This document shows, piece by piece, positions 1 to 8,410 of a stretch of 14,238 nucleotides of DNA. A program made the translations under genes and the position numbers. This DNA comes from Fidelibacterota bacterium UBA6531 (GTDB taxonomy: Bacteria; Fidelibacterota; Marinisomatia; Marinisomatales; TCS55): NCBI GenBank assembly GCA_002436185.1, contig DJKX01000002.1, forward strand, positions 1 through 14,238. The letters run 5' to 3'. The notes under the pieces are model-generated. The model was not told the DNA's origin, did no database searches, and worked only from the letters and a program-made list of their open reading frames with translations. The number at the start of each line of letters is the position of its first letter. The first letter of the stretch is position 1.

Positions 1-102
1 TTTACTGCCCCAATGATAGCTATGGTATTGCTTATCATAACACTTTTGTCTTCAACAGGGAAATCGGTTAACCAATTATATTATTATAGAAAAAATATTT
101 AG
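1..102 (+). CDS. C-terminal fragment of a membrane protein (partial)
   Basis: An open frame enters from the left edge and ends with TAG at 100-102, giving the last 33 residues of a longer protein. The fragment contains a very hydrophobic stretch (about residues 4-17, rich in Met, Leu, Ile and Val) followed by a short polar Tyr/Lys/Arg-rich tail, as at the C-terminus of a multi-pass membrane protein. The stop codon directly abuts the ATG of the small XRE regulator, so the two are probably translationally coupled. Small membrane proteins paired with a short YozG-type helix-turn-helix regulator are a common two-gene arrangement in bacteria. That known arrangement is the only hint to its role, and no family can be assigned from the fragment. 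Confidence 0.6.
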   Translation, partial: FTAPMIAMVLLIITLLSSTGKSVNQLYYYRKNI

Positions 103-312
103 ATGAAAGAACTAAAAATAAAGAATCAAATTCGCCGATTGCGATTTGAGGCTAATGAAATGACTCAGGCAGAGTTAGCTGAAAAAGCAAGTGTAACACG
201 ACAAACGATTATTGCACTTGAAGCTCAAAAATATTCACCATCTCTTGAACTTGCATTTCGAATAGCTAAAGTTTTTGATGTACCATTAGAAGATATATTT
301 CAGTACAATTAA
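103..312 (+). CDS. Small XRE/Cro-type transcriptional regulator (YozG-like)
   Basis: This 69-residue protein is essentially one helix-turn-helix domain of the XRE/Cro-CI family. The motif spans about residues 20-45 (TQAELAEKASVTRQTI, then ALE). It is followed by the conserved helix ending in FDVPLEDIF, which is typical of the short YozG-type regulators found in many bacteria. It has no ligand-binding or oligomerisation domain, so it probably binds DNA as a dimer. The ATG at 103 directly follows the stop codon of the upstream membrane-protein fragment, which implies co-expression and perhaps control of that gene's own promoter. The family assignment is secure. The target and the signal sensed cannot be read from the sequence. 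Confidence 0.9.
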   Translation: MKELKIKNQIRRLRFEANEMTQAELAEKASVTRQTIIALEAQKYSPSLELAFRIAKVFDVPLEDIFQYN

Positions 313-353
313 ACCCACCCATCGGGTTATGAGACCGACCTAAATCCACAAAC

Positions 354-375
354 AAAAAACCCCACGAATGTGGGG
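354..375 (-). terminator. Rho-independent terminator of the recJ-to-greA operon
   Basis: A perfect 6-bp stem CCCCAC/GTGGGG (360-365 and 370-375) with a GAAT loop is followed on the minus strand by a run of six T (354-359). It lies 21 bases past the greA stop codon, which is where an intrinsic terminator is expected. On the plus strand the hairpin is followed by CTTGATTT, a weak U-tract, so it may also partly stop transcription from the XRE regulator gene. Confidence 0.85.
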
Positions 376-396
376 CTTGATTTATTCAATGAAAAA

Positions 397-876
397 TCAT
401 TCTGGAGAAATCTTTTCAATTGCAGTAATTGTGAACTTCGTCTCTTTACCCCGGACATCAAGTGTAAAATATTCATCAACCTTTTTCCCGACTATTGCTT
501 GGCCAAAAGGTGAATGGTAGGTAACGATCAATGGATAAAGATCCAACTCAAATTCGATGGGACCTAACAGGTAATAGTCTTCGGCCTCATCTTTGCCATC
601 TTCAAGGATTGTAACTTTATTGCCAAATCCAACCTCGTCGGTTTCAATTTCGCCTTTCTCTATGAATCTGAATGGCGCATGGGACTGCATCAATTGTTTC
701 TTATATACTATTAAACTCTGCTGCTCCCTGGCAGCGTGGTATTCCGCATTTTCCTTAAGATCTCCATGACTAGCTGCATCTCTTATTTTTATTGAAGTCT
801 CTCTCTTTAATTTATCAATAGATTTCATTTCCTTTTCCAATGCGCGGTATGTATCCCGCAAAATCAAAGTCGCCAT
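397..876 (-). CDS. greA: Transcription elongation factor GreA
   Basis: This 159-residue protein matches the usual GreA length and layout: an N-terminal antiparallel coiled coil (about residues 1-75) and a C-terminal FKBP-like domain (about 80-157). The coiled-coil tip carries the hallmark GDLKENAEYHAAREQQ at 38-53. Its Asp39 and Glu42 correspond to the acidic residues that GreA inserts through the RNA polymerase secondary channel to stimulate cleavage of backtracked RNA. The C-terminal domain has SPFGQAIVGKKV, matching the family's SPLGxAxxGKxxGD region, although the usual GD is replaced by DEY. The ATG at 876 has AAGGAG about 12 bases upstream. An earlier ATG in the leader is out of frame. 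It is the last gene of the operon, 56 bases after mazG and just before the terminator. Confidence 0.95.
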   Translation of the reverse strand: MATLILRDTYRALEKEMKSIDKLKRETSIKIRDAASHGDLKENAEYHAAREQQSLIVYKKQLMQSHAPFRFIEKGEIETDEVGFGNKVTILEDGKDEAEDYYLLGPIEFELDLYPLIVTYHSPFGQAIVGKKVDEYFTLDVRGKETKFTITAIEKISPE

Positions 877-932
877 ATTAACATTCTCACTCCTTACTTG
901 TTATGACAAATTATAAAAATTCATTTATTCCA

Positions 933-1715
933 TTAACTTTTATGTTTTTTCACCTCGTTCCAGATTTCGTCCATTTCCTCCAAGGATGAATCTTCAACCG
1001 TTTTCCCTCTTTTTTTCAATTCTGCTTCTACTTGTGCAAAGCGTTCTGTGAATTTCTGGTTGGTTTTCCTTAAGGCATCTTCCGCCGGGATATCCAAAAA
1101 GCGAGCCAGGTTTACAACAGAGAATAACACGTCGCCAATTTCTTCTGAAATATGTTCTTTAGCACTGTTGGATTGAGCTTCTTTCAGCTCCTGAATTTCT
1201 TCATGAATTTTATCCCAAACTTGTTCCACTTCATCCCAGTCAAACCCGGCATAACTGGCTTTTTGCTGTAGGCGCTGGGCTCGGATTAATGCGGGTAGTG
1301 TTTTGGGTACACCATCTAAACGTGATTGTCGATTTTTTTCTTTATGCTTGGCTGATTCCCAATTCTGTTTGGCATGAAACGCTTCGTCTGCCTGGGCATC
1401 ACCAAATACGTGGGGGTGTCTGCGGACTAATTTTTCACTGATATTTGCCAATGAATCTTCAATACTGAAATGTCCATTATCTTCAGCGATGGCCGCCTGG
1501 AAAACTGCGTGTAATAGAATATCACCCAGTTCTTCTTTCAATTCTTCCCAGTTCTCATTATCCACACTTTCCATCACCTCGTATACTTCTTCCAGAAAAA
1601 ATGGCAGCAGGGATGCATTGGTCTGCTCCCGGTCCCAGGGACAACCGTCGGGGGCTTTCAAGCGTTTAACAATATTGATCAGTTCTTCAAATTTCCCTTC
1701 AGATGAATCATTCAC
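933..1715 (-). CDS. mazG: Nucleoside triphosphate pyrophosphohydrolase MazG
   Basis: MazG hydrolyses NTPs and dNTPs to monophosphates and pyrophosphate, cleaning the nucleotide pool and affecting the stringent response. The 260-residue protein has the typical two-domain form. The N-terminal MazG domain contains CPWDREQT (25-32), the metal-binding EE...EELGD (61-65) and RRHPHVFGD (98-106). The second domain repeats the acidic motif as EEIGD (191-195). Both sets of acidic residues are present, so it should be active. The start codon is GTG at 1715, overlapping the end of ybeY by 8 bases (GTGAATGA), with GGGAG about 10 bases upstream inside ybeY. This overlap indicates translational coupling. 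Confidence 0.95.
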   Translation of the reverse strand: MNDSSEGKFEELINIVKRLKAPDGCPWDREQTNASLLPFFLEEVYEVMESVDNENWEELKEELGDILLHAVFQAAIAEDNGHFSIEDSLANISEKLVRRHPHVFGDAQADEAFHAKQNWESAKHKEKNRQSRLDGVPKTLPALIRAQRLQQKASYAGFDWDEVEQVWDKIHEEIQELKEAQSNSAKEHISEEIGDVLFSVVNLARFLDIPAEDALRKTNQKFTERFAQVEAELKKRGKTVEDSSLEEMDEIWNEVKKHKS

Positions 1716-2154
1716 TATTTAGGTTCTCCCAATTACATATTTTTAAATATTCATCTTCTTTTCTGGTCATATTTGCTTTTTCGACTGATGTTTGATCATC
1801 AAAATTCAATAAATGCAAACTGCCGTGAATAATTAATCTTCCTATTTCTTTCGCGAAAGGTTCGTTATAGGAATTTGCATTTTCCTGTGCACGAGGAATG
1901 CTGATATAAATTTCACCTTCAACTGTTTTCTCCTCATAATCATTCAAGCGAAAGGCAATGACATCTGTGAGCTGATCTTTATTGAAAAATTCTTTTTTCA
2001 GATCGTTGAGTAATTTATCGTTCCCAAAAACAAGATCTACAGTATCTGCAATATATCCTTCTTTTTCAAAAACTGTATTTATTATATTTTGGACATGGGT
2101 TTGGTTCAACCCGCTGAAAGCGGGGTCAACTTCAACTGAAATTGAAATTGACAT
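1708..2154 (-). CDS. ybeY: Endoribonuclease YbeY (16S rRNA maturation)
   Basis: YbeY is a single-strand-specific metallo-endoribonuclease needed for 16S rRNA 3'-end maturation and ribosome quality control. The 148-residue protein has the family motif TDVIAF (63-68) and the metal-binding segment HGSLHLLNFDD (110-120). His110 and His114 are conserved, but the third position of the HGxLHLxGxDH motif is Asp120 instead of His. From memory, an Asp at this position also occurs in Bacteroidetes YbeY proteins, so I read it as a natural ligand variant and not as loss of function. The downstream RKEDEYL segment also fits the family. The ATG overlaps the pgpH stop as TAATG and the gene's end overlaps mazG, placing it inside the operon. 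Confidence 0.93.
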   Translation of the reverse strand: MSISISVEVDPAFSGLNQTHVQNIINTVFEKEGYIADTVDLVFGNDKLLNDLKKEFFNKDQLTDVIAFRLNDYEEKTVEGEIYISIPRAQENANSYNEPFAKEIGRLIIHGSLHLLNFDDQTSVEKANMTRKEDEYLKICNWENLNSE

Positions 2155-4481
2155 TAGGCTTCAACTGTTGTTTCAGTCTGTTCTTCAGGATATTCAATAC
2201 GAATATGATAAATCCCCCTCAAAACAGGCAGCATACCAGTCTGTCCTTCAACAGTCCCTTTTATCCTGCGCAAGTCGTCGAAGGTTAATGGACATTCATC
2301 CAATTGTCCTTCTTCAAGACGTTTTTTAATAATTTTATCAATCATATCTTCCACTTTGAAAATATCAGGATTTTTAATGGAACGAACGGCTGCTTCAATC
2401 GTTTCGCAGAGCATGAGGATACCCGTTTCCTTGGAATTGGGCTTAGGGCCAGGATAACGGAATGCATTTTCATCAATTGTTTTCCCATTGGCATTTTCTA
2501 ATGCTTTACGGTAGAAATACTCAACACGAGTTGTGCCATGATGCATAGGAATAAAATCGCTGACAATTTTTGGTACACTATATTCTGCTGCAAGTTTTAG
2601 TCCTTCACTCACATGGTTTCGGATAATCTTGGCACTCATGGATTCTGTAAGGCCTTTGTGCTTGTTTTCACCACTGTATTGGTTTTCTATAAAATATTCC
2701 GGGCGGACCATTTTTCCAATATCGTGATAATAAGCACCTACTCTGCATAAAAGAGCTCGAGCTTCAATGGCATCGGCACTGGCTTCCGCTAGGTTTCCCA
2801 CCACGATACTATGATTGAATGTGCCGTTGGCATCTCGCTGCATGCGTTTCAACAGCGGATGGTTGAAATCCAATAATTCCAAAAGTGTCAAATCAGTTGT
2901 AATCCCAAAAGAGACTTCGACGATCCCAATTAAGCCATAGGTAATAATCGGTGTGAGGATGCTGGTGACCATGAGATAAATCAAGTCAATTTGCATATCC
3001 TGCCATGAATGGACTTTATAAAGTCCATGGGCAATGACGACCAATAAACTCGCAACCATCATGGCCAGGATTGTTGTTAAAAACTGGCTTCTTGTTCTTA
3101 AACGACGCACCATATACATGGCAACAAATGAGATGAAAATAATTGTTACAATGAATTCCAGATTATTGCCTATTAAGATACCGCTTAATAATGTGATGGA
3201 TACGGTACCCATAAATCCAATCCTAGCATCAAAGAGAATTGTAAGGAGCATGGCTGCAACGCTTATGGGAATCAGGTATTCAGAAAATTCGAAACGAAAA
3301 ACAAACAGATCCGTCAATCCAATCATAATGGCAAAAATCATAGCTATCAGCAAAACCAGTTTCCATTCGTTGAAAATGTGACTTCGGTACGTAAGTAAAA
3401 ATGTAAAGAAAAACGAAATAACCACGGATACCACCATTAATCGTCCAAGGTATGATATAACCTTATCCCAGCCTGTTTCACGCTTTTCCTGTTTAGTTAT
3501 AGCAACAGTAAGCGATGTCAGTTTTTGATAAATGTCCGGTGTAATGCGCTGGTTTGCATTGATGATCATTTCATCCTGGAGCATAATACCCTGGTTCCGA
3601 GGAACACGATCCAGCCTGTTTTGCTGGCGGCGCTCGGTCGTCTCTTTATTATAAATAATATTGGGCTTCATGAATTCTACAAGGATGATATACCCTAATT
3701 CCCGTCGAATATCCGTCTCATTGCTGTAGAGTGAATTAATCTCTTTTTTGGAACGGGTCCAGGCAATATTGAGATCGCTCAATTCCTTCGGTTTTAGTAA
3801 TATGGGTATATCGCCCTGATTAATGGATACTTCATCACTTATGATTTCTGTTACATCAATATCGATTATTCCCTCTGCCCACCTGTTTTTGCAAATCTGC
3901 AATAAATCTCTATAAAATTGATCCAATGCTTGATTTGACTGAAAAGGATCTTGAGGATTTAATATTGAAAAGCTTTCATTTTCAGCTATGAGGACAGGAT
4001 AATCCTCCTGGTATTTATTTTGAAGGACAAACAGAGTTGTACTATCAGCCCGATACAATGAGCGTACTTCTTCATACTTCTCATCATGGCGATAGCGGTA
4101 GAGCAGTTCTTTTGTTTTTTCCACTTGTTCAGCGGCGGATCGAATCTCTCCAGCCAAAAGGAAATATTCATTTAATGCACTAGTTTGTTCACGTACTGCA
4201 TCTTGATTACGTTTAAAAAGATAGGGTTCAGATCGGAGTGCTTCATCCAAATCAGCTTGCAGTTTTTCTTCTGTTTTCAGAATAGGGAAATTGAAAGGAG
4301 TTATGACCGGATCACGAGCAATATCATCCACTTGATAACTATATTGGAGGCTTCTTCCCTGGCGAAAAAATAATGATACAATAATGATTAGAACAATAAG
4401 TATGCCTATTTGTATCGCATTTTTTAGTAATAATTCTTTTGTAGACGTAATGGTGTCTTGGATTTTCTTAGATGTTATCAT
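2154..4481 (-). CDS. pgpH: 7TM-HD family cyclic-di-AMP phosphodiesterase PgpH
   Basis: This 775-residue inner-membrane protein has the PgpH/YqfF layout. There is an N-terminal transmembrane helix (about 22-39), a large extracytoplasmic 7TMR-HDED region (about 45-335), a cluster of about seven membrane helices (about 340-540) and a cytoplasmic HD domain. In the HD domain NHS (His557), HD (586-587) and MHHG (647-648) supply the metal ligands, with the usual RVGAYYHDIGKM context at 581-592. Characterised homologues hydrolyse cyclic-di-AMP to pApA, so this gene implies c-di-AMP signalling, probably in osmotic or envelope homeostasis. It overlaps the upstream acyl-CoA dehydrogenase gene as ATGA and the downstream ybeY as TAATG. 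The pgpH-ybeY pairing is widely conserved in bacteria and supports both identifications. Confidence 0.94.
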   Translation of the reverse strand: MITSKKIQDTITSTKELLLKNAIQIGILIVLIIIVSLFFRQGRSLQYSYQVDDIARDPVITPFNFPILKTEEKLQADLDEALRSEPYLFKRNQDAVREQTSALNEYFLLAGEIRSAAEQVEKTKELLYRYRHDEKYEEVRSLYRADSTTLFVLQNKYQEDYPVLIAENESFSILNPQDPFQSNQALDQFYRDLLQICKNRWAEGIIDIDVTEIISDEVSINQGDIPILLKPKELSDLNIAWTRSKKEINSLYSNETDIRRELGYIILVEFMKPNIIYNKETTERRQQNRLDRVPRNQGIMLQDEMIINANQRITPDIYQKLTSLTVAITKQEKRETGWDKVISYLGRLMVVSVVISFFFTFLLTYRSHIFNEWKLVLLIAMIFAIMIGLTDLFVFRFEFSEYLIPISVAAMLLTILFDARIGFMGTVSITLLSGILIGNNLEFIVTIIFISFVAMYMVRRLRTRSQFLTTILAMMVASLLVVIAHGLYKVHSWQDMQIDLIYLMVTSILTPIITYGLIGIVEVSFGITTDLTLLELLDFNHPLLKRMQRDANGTFNHSIVVGNLAEASADAIEARALLCRVGAYYHDIGKMVRPEYFIENQYSGENKHKGLTESMSAKIIRNHVSEGLKLAAEYSVPKIVSDFIPMHHGTTRVEYFYRKALENANGKTIDENAFRYPGPKPNSKETGILMLCETIEAAVRSIKNPDIFKVEDMIDKIIKKRLEEGQLDECPLTFDDLRRIKGTVEGQTGMLPVLRGIYHIRIEYPEEQTETTVEA

Positions 4482-5638
4482 GCTGCTTTACTGAATGTTT
4501 TTACTAATTCCCTGGCGATGACCATGCGTTGCACTTCACTGGTGCCTTCTCCAATTTCCAGTACTTTTGCATCCCGGAAAAAGCGTTCAACATCATATTC
4601 TTTTACATATCCATAGCCGCCGAATATCTGTATGACTTCCGTAGTAATACGCATGGCTGCTTCGCTGGCAAATAGCTTTGCCTGTGCCGCTTGTTTCAGT
4701 ACATCTTTGCCTTGATCTTTCATCCAGGCTGCGTGATAAGTCAGCAGTTTTGCCGCTTCAATATCCGTAGCCATATCAGCCAGTTTAAATCCCACCGCTT
4801 GGAATGCATGGATTTCCTTGCCAAATGCTTTCCGTTCAGTTGAATATTGGAGTGCTTTTTGAAATGCGCCTTCTGCCGTACCACAGGATAATGCTGAAAC
4901 AGAAATCCGCCCACCTATGAGCGTTTTCAAGAATGTTTTAAATCCATCCGTCGGTTGACCCAAAACGTTTTCTTTTGGAACACGCATATTTTCAAAAAAC
5001 AATTGCCGGGTATCGCTGGCGCGCCAACCCATCTTTTTTTCTTTGGGACCTATTTTTAGTCCGGGATTGTCTGTAGATGTTACTAATGCGCCAATGCCTT
5101 TATTTTCGTTATTTTCAATTATGTTCGTCGTTAATGTGAGGATACCGGCTAAACTTGAGTTTGTAATAAATATTTTCCCACCATTAACAACATATTCATC
5201 CCCATCTAATTCTGCTGTTGTTTTTGTTGAACCGGCATCGCTGCCGGCTCCCGGCTCTGTAAGACCAAAAGCTCCAATTACTTTACCTGAAGCAAGTTTA
5301 GGTAAGTATTTTTGTTTTTGTTCTTCTGTACCGGCAATTACGATGGGCATGGACCCCAAGGATGTATGAGCAGCCATTGTAATGGCAACTGAGGCATCCA
5401 CTTTGGCCAATTCCATAACGGCTGCGGCATAGGCCACTGTATCCATCCCAGCTCCACCGTATTTTTCAGGTATTGGAATTCCCATAAGACCTAATTCTGC
5501 CATTTGAGATATTATCTCTTTAGGAATTTTGCCATTCTTTTCCATCTCTTTAGCAATAGGTGCAATTTCTGTATTGGCGAAATCTCGTACCATGTCAACC
5601 AGCATGGAATGTTCTTCATTAAAAAATAGATTATCCAT
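4478..5638 (-). CDS. Acyl-CoA dehydrogenase (short/medium-chain type)
   Basis: This FAD-dependent flavoenzyme is expected to introduce the alpha-beta double bond in acyl-CoA and pass electrons to ETF. The 386 residues match the standard length. The N-terminal helical domain has EKYGGAGMD (58-66). The middle beta domain has the FAD-binding FGLTEPGAGSDAGS (124-137) and FITNS. The C-terminal domain ends with FGGYGYVKEYDVERFFRDAK and EIGEGTSEVQR (361-371). Glu364 of EGTSE aligns with the catalytic base of butyryl/short-chain acyl-CoA dehydrogenases. Substrate length cannot be fixed from sequence, and a branched-chain acyl-CoA role is also possible. It lies 7 bases after fabH and overlaps pgpH by 4 bases. 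No ETF, thiolase or enoyl-CoA hydratase gene is nearby, so its redox partners are encoded elsewhere. Confidence 0.93.
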   Translation of the reverse strand: MDNLFFNEEHSMLVDMVRDFANTEIAPIAKEMEKNGKIPKEIISQMAELGLMGIPIPEKYGGAGMDTVAYAAAVMELAKVDASVAITMAAHTSLGSMPIVIAGTEEQKQKYLPKLASGKVIGAFGLTEPGAGSDAGSTKTTAELDGDEYVVNGGKIFITNSSLAGILTLTTNIIENNENKGIGALVTSTDNPGLKIGPKEKKMGWRASDTRQLFFENMRVPKENVLGQPTDGFKTFLKTLIGGRISVSALSCGTAEGAFQKALQYSTERKAFGKEIHAFQAVGFKLADMATDIEAAKLLTYHAAWMKDQGKDVLKQAAQAKLFASEAAMRITTEVIQIFGGYGYVKEYDVERFFRDAKVLEIGEGTSEVQRMVIARELVKTFSKAA

Positions 5639-5645
5639 TATTCTA

Positions 5646-6641
5646 TTACCATTTTATGGCTGCAGATGCCCATGTAAAACCTGAACCAAATGCTGCCAAT
5701 ATTATATGATCTCCGGCTGAAAATTTTCCTTCCTCAAACGCTTCACACATGGCAATGGGAATTGTGGCTGCCGTTGTGTTTCCATAGCGGTGGATATTGC
5801 TGTATATTAAATCTGTACCCACGCCCATGCGCTTGGCAACAGCTTCTGTTATCCTTCTATTGGCTTGATGAGGAATAATCTGGGCAATATCATTTAATGT
5901 CAGGTTATTTACATCCAACGCTTCCTGTATCACTTCAGGAAATCGTTTTACAGCGTGTCTGAAAACTTCACGCCCATTCATAAAAAGGCGATGGCGTCTT
6001 TGTTCCATTAATTCATTTGAAAACCCTCGATCTTTGAATTTTGAACCGGGTAATTCCACCCATAATTCTTTCATATATTTTCCATCAGAATGCATATGGG
6101 TTGATAAAACACCGCTATCGTTTTCAGACGGCTGTAAAATGACCGCACCAGCTCCATCACCAAACAAAACACCTACATCTCTACCAATGGGGTCTTTCTC
6201 CAAAACAGTAGATAAAACATCTGTCCCTACCAGCAGGATGGTTTTACATTGGCCGGTTTTGATGAATTGATCAGCAACTGAAAGTCCGTAAATAAAAGCG
6301 GAACATCCCACACGCAAATCAAATGCGCCAATGGTATCCATTCCCATCTTTTCTTGCAGTTGAACCGCAACGCCGGGGAAATAATAATCGGATGAAACGG
6401 TAGCGGCAATTACCATATCAATATCGCTCGATTTTACACCGGCATTCGCCATAGCCGATTCACTGGCAATTATGGATAAATCTGATGCTCCTTCACCCTC
6501 TTTAACCCAACGTCTTTCTTGAATTCCACTCCTGGTGCGAATCCACTCATCGCTGGTATCCATCATTTCTTCAAGGTCTGCATTGGTTACAATGTGTTCG
6601 GGAACGTGAAAACTCATTCCTGTTATAGAAGTTTTAATCAT
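5646..6641 (-). CDS. fabH: Beta-ketoacyl-ACP synthase III (KAS III)
   Basis: FabH starts type II fatty-acid synthesis by condensing acetyl-CoA (or a branched acyl-CoA) with malonyl-ACP. The 331-residue thiolase-fold protein carries the full Cys-His-Asn triad: Cys113 in RVGCSAF, His258 in IPHQANRRI and Asn288 in HRYGNTTAATI. It also has the N-terminal DEWIRTRSGIQERRW (31-45) and FGDGAGAVIL (160-169), both typical of FabH. It starts 3 bases after the recJ stop and ends in two consecutive stop codons (TAA TAG), 7 bases before the acyl-CoA dehydrogenase gene. No acpP, fabD or plsX is adjacent, so this copy is outside the usual fab cluster. It could serve general initiation or a specialised primer. 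Family certainty is high, acyl specificity is unknown. Confidence 0.94.
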   Translation of the reverse strand: MIKTSITGMSFHVPEHIVTNADLEEMMDTSDEWIRTRSGIQERRWVKEGEGASDLSIIASESAMANAGVKSSDIDMVIAATVSSDYYFPGVAVQLQEKMGMDTIGAFDLRVGCSAFIYGLSVADQFIKTGQCKTILLVGTDVLSTVLEKDPIGRDVGVLFGDGAGAVILQPSENDSGVLSTHMHSDGKYMKELWVELPGSKFKDRGFSNELMEQRRHRLFMNGREVFRHAVKRFPEVIQEALDVNNLTLNDIAQIIPHQANRRITEAVAKRMGVGTDLIYSNIHRYGNTTAATIPIAMCEAFEEGKFSAGDHIILAAFGSGFTWASAAIKW

Positions 6642-6644
6642 GGT

Positions 6645-8339
6645 TCAGCTCTTTTTTATATCTCTTACGTTTAATTGAATTGTTGTATTTCCTTGCCACT
6701 CATTTGTTTCCACAACACAGGCAATATCGACTGGTTTACCGGTGATCAACATCTCGTATTTACTGGATAATCCAAAACCAATTGCCCCTATAGATTTCAA
6801 TCCTTGCTTTATTTTGAATCTTAAGTGCTCACCTGTTTTACCAATTACTTTTGGAGCACCGGAAATTTCTACATTTCTAATTGCAAACTTCGGACGCATA
6901 TTTCCCGGACCATAGGGGCTTAATTTATCCAAAAATTCCATAAAGCGGGGTGTAATATCCTGTAAAGTTATTTCACAATCGAGAGTCAATGTTGATTGTA
7001 AATTTTCTTCCGTTAATTGCTCATTGGCAACATTAATAAATGATTTTTTAAACTGGCTCAACTTCTCCGTTGAAACAATTAATCCAGCTGCCATGGGGTG
7101 ACCGCCGTAGCCTTCCAAGTAATCCTTGCATGCAGTCAGTGCTTCGTATAAATCAAAACCGGGAATGCTCCTGGCAGACCCTTTTCCCATTCCATTTTCC
7201 AAGGCGATGATTACGGTGGGTCGATCAAATTCCTCTTTAATTTTTGAAGCAACAATTCCAACAACACCCTGATGCCAGCCTTCATTGGCTAATACCAGAG
7301 CATGTTCATTTTTTAAATCCGCTTCAGCGTTTACTTTATACAATGCTTCATCTACCACAGCCTGCTGGATTAATTGACGGCGTTTATTTTCATCATCCAA
7401 CTCTTTCGCTAATATCCGGGCACGATCCAAGTCGTCTGTTACCAACAATTCAACAGCACGATTCGCATCACCCAAGCGGCCGGCGGCATTGATCTTTGGA
7501 GCTATACTGAACACTAATTGTCCCACGGAAATGTGTCCGTTTAATCCTGCCAGTTCGACCAGTGTTTTTAAACCGGGTTTTTCAACATTTTCCAGCATAT
7601 TTAATCCATGGTGGACAATGGCCCTGTTTTCATCTTTTATGGGTACAATATCTGCAGCTGTTCCCAGTGTGATAAATGGTAGAATTTCTTCGTATTCATC
7701 TAGGGGAATATTTAATTCATTCCCAATTGCTGTGATCAACTTAAATGCAACTCCGCCGCCGCAAAGTCCCTTAAATGGATATTGGCAATCCTCTCTCTTG
7801 GGGTTTAAAACGGCGTACGCTTGGGGAAGTTTAATATCTGTGGTATGATGGTCTGTTATAATAATATCCACATTTTTTTCATTGGCAAAATCTACTTGTG
7901 CAAAGGCGTTGATACCACAGTCGCAGGTAATGATAAGATCGATATCATTGTCTTGGGCAACTTCAATTCCCTGATAGGATAATCCATATCCTTCCTCTTC
8001 ACGATGGGGGATATAATAAGTTACATCCGCTCCAAATTTCTGGAATGCACAATAAAGGGAGGCAGCACCAGTTGTACCATCCACGTCATAATCACCGAAT
8101 ACCATAATCGGTTTGCCTGATTTAATATTTTTTATAACACGCTCTACTGCTTTATCCATATCCTGCATAAGAAATGGATCGTGAAGCATATCCAAGTTTG
8201 GATTAAAAAATCTGTTGGCTGAATCCAGTTCCTGGATTTTTCGATTGGCTAATACTTTGGCAATAACTTCCGATGTGCTGAAAGTTTTTTGGATAGAGTT
8301 GACAATTTGATCGTCAGGATGGAGGATTGACCACTTCAT
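6645..8339 (-). CDS. recJ: Single-stranded-DNA 5'-3' exonuclease RecJ
   Basis: RecJ degrades single-stranded DNA 5' to 3' in RecF-pathway recombination, mismatch repair and base-excision repair. The 564-residue protein has the DHH-family motifs in order: GDYDVDGTT (82-90), TCDCGIN (138-144), ITDHHTTD (161-168, the DHH motif) and, in the DHHA1 domain, YGGHPMAAGL (411-420). A C-terminal OB-like region (about 460-564) completes the usual layout. It is the first gene of the tight operon running to greA. The ATG at 8339 has no clear Shine-Dalgarno sequence. Only 71 bases separate it from the 3' end of the RNase P RNA, and I see neither a terminator nor a convincing promoter there, so transcription may continue from rnpB. 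Confidence 0.94.
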   Translation of the reverse strand: MKWSILHPDDQIVNSIQKTFSTSEVIAKVLANRKIQELDSANRFFNPNLDMLHDPFLMQDMDKAVERVIKNIKSGKPIMVFGDYDVDGTTGAASLYCAFQKFGADVTYYIPHREEEGYGLSYQGIEVAQDNDIDLIITCDCGINAFAQVDFANEKNVDIIITDHHTTDIKLPQAYAVLNPKREDCQYPFKGLCGGGVAFKLITAIGNELNIPLDEYEEILPFITLGTAADIVPIKDENRAIVHHGLNMLENVEKPGLKTLVELAGLNGHISVGQLVFSIAPKINAAGRLGDANRAVELLVTDDLDRARILAKELDDENKRRQLIQQAVVDEALYKVNAEADLKNEHALVLANEGWHQGVVGIVASKIKEEFDRPTVIIALENGMGKGSARSIPGFDLYEALTACKDYLEGYGGHPMAAGLIVSTEKLSQFKKSFINVANEQLTEENLQSTLTLDCEITLQDITPRFMEFLDKLSPYGPGNMRPKFAIRNVEISGAPKVIGKTGEHLRFKIKQGLKSIGAIGFGLSSKYEMLITGKPVDIACVVETNEWQGNTTIQLNVRDIKKS

Positions 8340-8410
8340 TAAATATTAACAGGTATATTGATTATTCAAAAGATGCGGGCGCTTAAACGTTCGCAACGAA
8401 ATTTAAACAT

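Noticed and set aside
312..328. Hairpin AACCC/GGGTT just after the XRE regulator gene as its terminator
   Set aside because: The stem has only 5 bp with a 7-base loop and no T-tract. The hairpin at 354-375 is far stronger.
7244..7848. Open frames of 82 and 119 codons on the plus strand
   Set aside because: They lie wholly inside recJ on the opposite strand, and recJ is secure from its DHH and DHHA1 motifs.
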